DNA from: Chryseobacterium sp. MEBOG06
GTDB lineage: Bacteria; Bacteroidota; Bacteroidia; Flavobacteriales; Weeksellaceae
NCBI RefSeq assembly: GCF_021869765.1
Contig: NZ_CP084580.1
Coordinates: forward strand, 2,232,001 to 2,296,000
Length of the DNA stretch: 64,000 nucleotides
Reading direction: 5' to 3'
The notes under the pieces were generated by a model, which worked only from the letters and a program-made list of their open reading frames with translations, did no database searches and was not told where the DNA came from. Positions 38,101 to 45,600 of the stretch are shown piece by piece (positions within the stretch are counted from its first letter, which is position 1; every line of letters begins with the position of its first letter). A program made the position numbers and the translations under genes.

Positions 38101-39664
38101 GAATTTGCGTCAGGTTATGATCAATAAACCCGTGGCGCTGGATTATAACTGTTGCGAAAATCTGGTGCGCGCCGCTATTATTACCCGTCCGGAAGAAGAA
38201 GATGATGCCGATTATTATGTATACGACAGTGCAGAACAACGCACCAGAAAAGTGAGCGAAAGAATGGCAAACGGCGGTACTGTAAACATGATAGAAAGTA
38301 CGGTATACTTTGGCAACTACGTCTTAAAACAACAGCAAACGGTTACCAATAATAATACTACCACCACTTTAGAACGCGAAACCTTACGCATTATGGATGG
38401 CGAAACCTGTTTATTGATTATGCACTACTGGAAGCTTGACGACAATAAAAAGGAAAAACAAACCGGCGACCGCTCATTCCGATGGCAGCTTTGTACCAAA
38501 CTGGATTCCGTAGCAGTTGAAGTCGACGATCAGGCACTGCTGATTAGTTACGAAGAATATTTCCCGTATGGCGGAACGTCTATTATTGCAGGTCCGAATC
38601 AGCAGGAAGTGAGTCTTAAAAATTATCGGTATTCAGGAAAAGAACGGGACGATACTACCGGATTATATTACTACGGACATCGCTACTATGTTCCCTGGCT
38701 GATGCGCTGGAATAAACCCGATCCGGCCGGTGGCGTCGATGGTCTCAATTTATATGCTTTTTGTATCGGTAATCCGGTTAGCATGAAAGATGCCGATGGA
38801 CTAAGTGCAGGTAGTAAGGGAGGAGACGCAAAAAAAACAAAGAGAAAAAAGGTTTCCGTATTAAGCGACAGCTCGGGAACCGATGCAGATGATGAATCTG
38901 ATGGTGGAACGTCACCTAAAAAAGCCAGATTACTGAGTGCCTCCAAAAAGATTCGTAAAGAAAAAAGTCAAGGGCTGAAAGAGAAAATATCTTCTCGGCA
39001 TGGTAGCAAAATGAAATTAGCCAAACGTGTCCATCAGTCCAATTTATTTACCGGAGTAACCGAGGAGATTGTCGCTCCTAATAAAGGGATGAGCCCCGAA
39101 CGGTTACTGGTTCGTCATTTATCGACGGCTCTTTTGGCTCAGAACGAGGCGTTTACCGAAGTGCAGGCAGCAATCAATCATACTGAAAAAACGATTTATG
39201 TAGCCAGTAACAAAAAGCAAAATGAACTCAGTACATTATTGTCAGACACCCTTAAAAATTTTACCGTTCCGGATAAAAAAAACTATTCAGGACGTGTAGC
39301 CCGACATCTGGGTAAACTGGAAACCGAGATCAACGGAGCGTATCAAGATTATAAACTGGAATTTGTTAAAGGACACGAAGAACAACATGCCGAAACCAAA
39401 ATTGTGGAAGCCGGAAAACAATTCAATTATATCGGCGGTACACGTCGACCTTGTCTGGCTTGCAGCTTGTTTTTCCAAATTCATAGTATTGCTACCACAT
39501 CCTATGGTCAGCACCCTGGTGCTTATTGGGATTCTGTAGCGGCACTTCTTTCGTTGAGCCCTTATCAGGAACACCTGAGTATGACTACCTATGCAGGAAT
39601 ATATTATAAAAATTTCGGGTTATCTGCCAGTCAGGTACACGATTACGATACCGATAGTGAATAA
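32171..39664 (+). CDS. Fused TcB-TcC toxin protein with C-terminal deaminase-like warhead
   Basis: The ATG at 32171 (or 32180) gives about 2,497 residues. The N-terminus is an SpvB domain (PSLSLAYNSGSGNSIFGVGWD near residue 50, quoted as SLAYNSGSGNSIFGVGWD). Propeller repeats follow at about 385-640 (DLNGAGLPGILY, DLSGNGKSDFLV, DLNGTGTMDIVY), then the TcB middle domains, then Rhs repeats (TYDNSGNLTQLKH near 1940). The Rhs core ends DPAGGVDGLNLYAF with Asp2184 and Asp2190, then NPVSMKDADG. TcB and TcC normally come as two genes; together they form a cocoon that holds the cleaved C-terminal toxin. Residues 2211-2497 are the variable toxin: basic clusters KKTKRKK (2221-2227) and PKKAR (2249-2253), then HAE (2406-2408) and PCLAC (2427-2431), a zinc site like that of nucleotide deaminases. 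CGN arginine codons dominate, unlike neighbours outside the island. Confidence 0.9.
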   Translation: MIAMEKVSISGTSLPGGGGAIKGIGETFQPNSFSGTAAYTIPVPITAGRGLAPSLSLAYNSGSGNSIFGVGWDVEIPEFTIRTEKGIPKYDGTDIFLFSGKELVPRENATRTETDQQGDIWSICIYFPRVEDDYSRIEYHKNQTTGESFWRTFATNNTVSEYGSVPEARVADPDDAARIFSWQIVSITDPKGNKVQFRYQRENDLETGILNRGAFTRNYIDRIFYGNYYNTTKEEKFAFEVIFDYGSHELDNLTTAAADPYAEVRPWACRPDPFSSFRSGFELRTYRRCQNILLFHHFENENNGNPFLVNRLQLTYYDTTDYSKVPDQTAVISCLKKVTITGCRIQSDGSYELLAKPDLELTFSVFDVAPTATFSTLTVADNGTIPGKLDTGDFLPVDLNGAGLPGILYTCDSGSFYYNPKGSGHYSEPELVPDFAVGDSGVITDLQGNGIKDLMVSSPPGYYPNTGQGWEPFQPFEQYPSALAGTESVDLSGNGKSDFLVASDDYLTVYPGLGNFGYGEPQQVPAPKGFPLQSQNSGKTSVSFADLFGDGLQHRVAVANGTVYCWPNLGYGRFGQRIQLINAPYFEAGFDASRFYFADLNGTGTMDIVYALGNTVQVFLNKSGNSFSDAITITLPESFDPLDSLHFADILGTGTSCLIFSKLTDTPRHYYLNFSGVDPQDIAMVTLKPYLLTETNNNTGSRMALHYSSSVRFYLEDEQAGEPWKTRLFFPVQVIDRITQTDAASQSCYVQEFGYHDGYYDPVERSFRGFGFVETWDTQTYETFTATIQNQEFPVNEINKELFVPPVYTKKWFNTGVFESYDALQEQYRADFFKGDANAYDFPDNVFAADIYAANGKTFREAFVALNGSRIRTEVYGLDNQPESSVPYAVEQANYGVALVQPASDEEHAVFRVDPREHIAYHYERNANDPRVEQQFTLEVDPQSGTVKRACAVYLPRRTPSTNGVSLYPEQQQLLATFTTTDVINTDENEMYWMGIVGQEQAFQLSGFALETGKEYIDFDYCNHLIEEALQNIIPYGVSPAEAVAALQFSWTRNYFWNETQDNFLPLLTISSRGLQAYTATAQFTQNYIDSAYKGKLTNDVVTNAGFVFDKETGYWWNNGTVQTYFKVDTPELFFLPNEVINPFVAADSELSVCGKMGYDSPYNIQVVELIEYIDTDTDIKNTQLLTLDYHTCTPKQLVDINGNVSQVLYDPLGQVRVSSLFGIKNGDLEGSMLLYPYGGFPAEYQTRTTAPDGTPITIQSVLDQQDYYIQGALTYFFYDEHNWPDRKQPLAAISLSATNFIHKGAENSECRIRIEFSDGFGRIIEQKELVDPGLAYVDNKLVEVEERWNTSGRTVYNNKGLVAQQYLPFFSATSDYENQQTLINEGNMPPPSVMHYDPLGRLIRTDDPKGFFSQITFTAWEQKTYDANDTVLDSDYYKTFMANYPANPNQEQQDEKNALDKAAKCYNTPTTEVFDNTGTQFLLQTNNLGKVTAATFDAIVNGSGSTGAEILQALVTAGYITAEGWLTLIFTPYQPGFELQLAPKFDSIKEQITLILLQGVLTSYSETDIQSRVLLQIDPRLYYTNATTGANYINQRNTYQMNETSALITESADAGMEFHFNNIMGLLCWSWTPRMYNQRITYDRLQRQKTLRVKRYVDGDPIVPVDQYPLVEVCTYGEEIQDAASLNLRGKLYEQKDLSGIVTFNRYALTGQSISKSRQMTTVYKDAIDWNDPAKVPLDPNTLSLEQIYNAVGDLLTETTADGTVTQRSYSKSGLLATIDLKLPDGKSKPVILRIEYNASNQRNRIVFANNSSTVCTYEATTQRLSTLKNTRLVTLGENPLLQNITYVYDPVGNIIRLRDLSRDTIFYNNQKVVPLSDYTYDILYRLLAANGYQHPGILANTYQNNVVNNDFKQSKFSVAPSDYDKLENYSESYTYDNSGNLTQLKHIAKSASWTRDLPVEVNSNRLTGITYDDSGNLRQVMINKPVALDYNCCENLVRAAIITRPEEEDDADYYVYDSAEQRTRKVSERMANGGTVNMIESTVYFGNYVLKQQQTVTNNNTTTTLERETLRIMDGETCLLIMHYWKLDDNKKEKQTGDRSFRWQLCTKLDSVAVEVDDQALLISYEEYFPYGGTSIIAGPNQQEVSLKNYRYSGKERDDTTGLYYYGHRYYVPWLMRWNKPDPAGGVDGLNLYAFCIGNPVSMKDADGLSAGSKGGDAKKTKRKKVSVLSDSSGTDADDESDGGTSPKKARLLSASKKIRKEKSQGLKEKISSRHGSKMKLAKRVHQSNLFTGVTEEIVAPNKGMSPERLLVRHLSTALLAQNEAFTEVQAAINHTEKTIYVASNKKQNELSTLLSDTLKNFTVPDKKNYSGRVARHLGKLETEINGAYQDYKLEFVKGHEEQHAETKIVEAGKQFNYIGGTRRPCLACSLFFQIHSIATTSYGQHPGAYWDSVAALLSLSPYQEHLSMTTYAGIYYKNFGLSASQVHDYDTDSE

Positions 39665-39694
39665 TGATATTAAAAAACAGTAAACCCACTACTC

Positions 39695-42600
39695 ATGGAA
39701 GTAAAACAACTGATTCATAAATTTTATGAAGTAAATCCGGACGTAGATTTGCTAAAGGCCAATCTTCATAAGGAAGAGACCTTAGCCTCCATAAAGCTAC
39801 CCAAAACCAAATCGCGTGCCACCGCAACCGACATGGTAGAACAGCTCAAACAAGTGGCTCGGGTGGTACGCTTACATCCGGAAGCGCAAACGAACAAAAA
39901 ATTAACGGCTGATGTGATTGTTACTCTATACGAAAAATTCGATGGATTAAACTCGGCTCACGACATTGCCCGACAAAGCGGAGAAGTGTTTGTAAAACAA
40001 TATACCGATGCTTTTGGTGGCCCCAAAGTAGCATCGGAGGTATACAAGAGAGCAGCTGAAGTAACCAATAATGTGGCGAATCTTACCAATGCAATTTTAA
40101 ATATGTCGACACCGCTTTCTAAAGCGATATCGACTTCATCTGTCAGTGAAGAGGTAACCGAGTATTTTACTGGATTGGTAGGCTATCAGGAACTGTTTGG
40201 AAGTCTCAATTATTGCGATTGCCCGGAATGTAAATCGGTACTGGGACCAGCAGCCTATTTTGTTGATCTGATGCGTATTGTACAAAAATATATTACCGAG
40301 CCCAATACCGCTACCATACCACATGCAAGTGCATTGGCTGTAAGACGTCCCGATTTGGGAACGATACCGCTAACCTGCGAAAAAACAAATACCATCGTCC
40401 CGTATTTACAAATCATCATTGAGCGTTTGGAACAAAGTCTGTCGACCAGTTGGAAAATTGCGAGTACGACCGATTTGTACAAGCAACTTGCCGCAACGTA
40501 TTATCCGTTTAACTTACCATTCCTGCAACCGTTAAGCAGCATACGGATTTATCTTGAGGAACTAAAAACAACACTGGCCGGGGTATTTGCCTGCCAACAG
40601 CTAACCGGCCCGCAATTGGCTGCCGAACAATTGCAAACAACCCTCGAAGGTTGGAATTTACTTAAAACGGCAACGGTAGATACCGCGAAATTACAAACCT
40701 ATTTTGGGGTGGCGAAACTGGACGATCTGAATAGTTTTAAAGTCTTTTCTAAACAAACCGATTTACTGGTAACGCAAGTCCAGGATTTACTCTACCAAAA
40801 TTTATCCGGGACCGAAATTACAGCCGGGCTGAATGCCCAGTTCTTTATCAATAAGGGATTAACCAAACCGGTTGTAGTGGGGAATACCGATTCGGTAAAT
40901 ACCATCGATAACCTGACGCCGGCGGCTCTGGATCAGATAAATCGCTTTTTACGCCTTACGTTACTTAGCGAATGGTCGTTTGATGATCTGGACTGGGCTT
41001 TACATGCTTTGAATAACGGAACACCGGAAATTAATGAAAGCATATTACAACTGGTACCAAAATTACAACAACTGGTTACCCGAATGAATAGTGATGTCGC
41101 TACGGTAAGTACCTATTTGTTTGATTTGAAAACTTACGGAATGGGGAACGATCCGGCACAGTCGGCAGCACCGTTTGATGTTGTATTTAATACCGGACAA
41201 ACCACTTTATACCACCCTAAAAATAGCGCAACGGTAGCCTATCCGCTTAATAAAACCTATCTGGATACGCCGCTAAGTTGGGAATATGCTTCCAATAGCG
41301 GAAACAACCCGGCCAATGCGGTTCGTGTCGCTTCGGCTTTGGGCGTTTCGCAAAACGATTTGCAATTGCTGGTTTCGGCTTTATATAAGAGTACACCAAC
41401 CATTGTGTTAAATGTACCTGCCATTTCGGCCTTGTCGCGCCATGTACGCCTGGCAGGATATTTTAAATTAAGCATCAAAGATTATCTGAGCTTTTTGAGT
41501 GTATCCGGAAAAGTACAACTGGTTTTTACAATTGATGAGCTGACGGCACTCATTGACAACAAAGAAGCACTGGCTACAGTGACCCGATTAACGTTAGAAG
41601 ATCTCAATTATACGGTAAATGCGGTTGTATCGCCAACCGTTAACATTTTATACTATCCCGATAAAAGTGAAGCATGGCTTAAAACACTGCCGATACTTAT
41701 TCCGGCATCCGATTCTGAAGACGATCAATTGATCAAACTTTACGAACAGGTTGGTGCGTTCTTCGGTATTCCATCCTCATTGGCGCAATCGGTTTTGGCA
41801 CTTACTGTTACCAATCCACTTTCGGTATTCCTGAATCCCGATACGACCAATGCGATAAAAGCATTAAGTCTCATTTCACGTTGGTTGGTATGGGTACAAA
41901 AAACGGGAGTCAGTCAGGATTTACTCGATAACATTGCTGTCAGTAAAGCGGCTTATGGCATTACCGATACCACAAAACTAACGTTTGCAAATAGCATTGT
42001 ATTACTTCAGTTCCAGTTTTTTACCGGTATTTATAATGATGTAAACAATCGGTTTTCAGACTACATGACGGCGATTGCCGGTAATAAAAATGATGTTGCC
42101 GCAGCCATTTTGTCGGAAGCAACCGGATGGGATGAATCGATAATCACAGCATTGTATGCCTTAAAATATACCAATCAGGTCGATCGCCTGTACAGCATGC
42201 AGGCCGTTATTACGTTGCTTAATAAAACAGGTTTAAATCTGGATGCTTTTCAGGAGTTACTTAGCCTGGCCGGAAAAGGTGTTGCCGACTGGGATACATT
42301 GGTAGCAGAGGAAAACAAATTATTAACCGCAATTCAGGCACGATATAATGTAGGAAGCGACTGGAATCAGCTGGCCGTACAAATTGGCGGTAAAACCGCA
42401 TCGGCCCAAAGAGACGCTCTGATTGGAGCGACTATCTTTGCCCTGCGCTCGGCCGATGCCACTGCCTACATCCAGAATACACGCGATTTACACGACTATT
42501 TGCTTATTGATGTGGATATGTCGGATGTAGCACAAATTTCCTATATCAAAGAAGCGCTTAATGCGATTCAGTTGTATATGAACCGCTGTCGTTCGAAACT

Positions 42601-45600
42601 GGAAGCCGGTGTGGTACTTTTACCGATCCCTGAAGTTTGGTGGGAATGGATGATGAATTATCGGGTATGGGAAGCCAACCGCGAAATTTTCCTCTATCCT
42701 GAAAATTATCTCGATCCGGCTTTCCGTAGCTCCAAAACCGATTTGTTTAAACAACTGGAAAACGACCTGAAACAAAACGACATTACCGAAGGCAATGTAA
42801 CATCGGCCTATATGAAATACCTGGAAGGCTTTGCAGAACTGGCAAAACTGGTGTATGTAGATGCCTATTATTGTAGAGTTTCCGACGATACCCGCGATAA
42901 TCAGCCGACCTTGTTTCTGTTTGCACGCACCGCTACCAACCCGTATACCTATTATTATATCACAAGGGAGAGCGAAGGTACCTGGTCGCAATGGATTAAA
43001 ATTGATCTGGCCATTAATGCCGTACAAATTACACCGGTTTATGCCTTTAATAAGTTGTTCCTGTTTTGGGTAGAACAAAGTGTTGCGATCGATAAAACAC
43101 CGAATACCACTACCGAAAACATTGTGAAGGCCTCGATAAACTATACGTTTTATAATTTCCAGAATCAATGGGTACCGGCGCAATCACTGGTAAAAGACTA
43201 TATTATCGATGTTAGTCCAAGTGCCTATAGAACTGCAAATAATAAACTTTTTCCAGACAATTTCTTCGACCCCAATAGTCTTTGGTGGAATAAAGTATAT
43301 CCGCTCAAAATACAACAGGATAGTTTCTGGGAAATTACCAATGGCGGCAATCGATTTGAACAATTAGTGATTGCCTTCGGCCCAATGATTGATACTACGG
43401 TGCAATATCCGCAACCTGCCAATAATCCACCGAATGCCTCCAATCCGGCGGTTCAGATTTTTGAAAATCAGTTGTTTGAAACGGGGCAAAACTATAATTA
43501 TGTCTATAATCTGGGTTATAAAGGGCAGTTACCGTTGTTTAAGCCGATTGTTTTAAACGATAGTCTGGATAGCAGTTATTTGGTAAATCCCGACGAAATC
43601 CTGTTTTTCGAAAAAGACAGTGATAAGAGTAACGATCTGTTTACTCCGCAAATCGACGCGACATCGGGACAAATGAATCTGATTAGTACTTCCCGTACGA
43701 TTTACGATAATGATATTGCGGGGCAGATTATTACCCCGGCCATTCCAACGCCACAAACTTCCTTAAAGGACAGTTCTTTTATTTCGACCGATGCCGGTAT
43801 TAATGCGACAGGTTCTAAAACGGTTTATAATACGTTGGTAGACTATGGTTATATCGATAGCAGCGGTATGCTGGGACGTTCTGATTATGCGGAAATGCGT
43901 ACCGACGTGATGAGCATTTTTGAAGGCGATCCTGGTCAGCTTAAAAAGACACAGTTTGTAATGGGAGTCGTAAACAGAGCCAGTGGTTCCCGCTGGTTAT
44001 CCCAAAACGTTCGGAATAAAAATTATGGATTGTTTACGATTAAAAACGCTGTAGGAACCTTTGTTTTTTATGGCGACAAAGAAGCGTTTTTAATGGAAGA
44101 TCCGGATAAAGATCCGGTATTTATTTCCGATTTGTTGTTTAATGCCGACACCATGTTTTTGGAATCGTCGTTCCTTTCGTCGGGCGCAGGTATCGATGCC
44201 AGCGGATCCAGCCAGATTTACAATAATTTGATTGATTACGGGTATTTTACAGCCGACGGACAACTGGAACGCGGTACAACAATTGACGATCTGACTAAGG
44301 CGCTCAATGAGATGCTGGAAGGACAGCCGGATAAAACCGATAAGGTCGATTCGGTTATGGATGTATTAACCAATCAACCACTGTTTTATAATACTGATTT
44401 TATCTCTGACAGTGCCGGGATTAATGCCAATGGTTCTAAAAATATTTTTGATCAGCTTATGCAGGCCGGGTATCTGGATAAAAACGGCCGTTTAATGACG
44501 GATATTGATTTTAATGAGTTAACCGGTGTGCTTTACGATATTCTGGAAGGGCAACCGGATATTGATAAAAAAGTACGTTTTGTGGTACAGGTGTTGTATC
44601 AGGCAGAATACCCGTCGTCTATCGGATTCTTCCGAAGTTTGAACACCACTCCTTATGCGTGCGAATATAATTTTAAAGCGATACGTCTTACCACAGGAGC
44701 AATTCATAACCTTAGTGCCCGTATCTTTTCCGGTGGTGTCGACAAACTGTTGTCGCTCGAAAGTCAATTGATCCCGGTGGATCCGGAATTGCCTTTTAAC
44801 AGATTTGGTTTTGAAGAACCGTATGTTATCGCTCCTGAAGCTCCCGATGGCGGACAGGTCGATTTTAACGGGGCGTATGAATTGTATTATTGGGAATTGT
44901 TTTTCCATGCGCCCATGTATATTGCCAATCTACTAAAGACAAATCAGGTATTTGATCAGGCCGAAAAATGGTACAAATATATGTACGATCCAACGGCGGC
45001 TCCGTATCTGGTAGAGGCAGATTCTTTTGTGTGTGCCACGATAGGAGTTACCGATTCGAGCCGTATTTACCGCGTTTTACTGGACAACAAATGGATTGAT
45101 AGCGAAGGCTATGTGAGCAGTAAATTTACAGCCAAAACAAATCTGAATTCGATTCTTTCTTTCCTTCAGCCGGTACAAATTCAATCGGTAAAAAATGTAT
45201 TGCTCAACCATCAGGTAGCGCGTGATATTTGCCGCGTATGGCAGTTTAATCCTTTCCGGAACCATACGGTAGCTTCGTTGCTCGAAAACATTACGAACGC
45301 CAAACAAATTGCAGCTTACAATCAGTATCCGTTCGATCCGCATGCTATTGCCCGTTTGCGTATTGGCGCCTACGAAAAAGCGATGGTAATGCAATTTATC
45401 GATAACCTGATTAAATGGGGCGACTGGTATTTTTCGCAGTACACCTGGGAGAGTAATACCACGGCGAATATGTTGTACATCTACGCTTATAGTTTACTGG
45501 GGCCAAAACCGGAGGACCTTGGACCGTGTCAGGCCGAGGATCCTGCGAATTTTAACGACATTGTAGCTCAATATGGTGACAATATACCGCAGTTTAAAAT

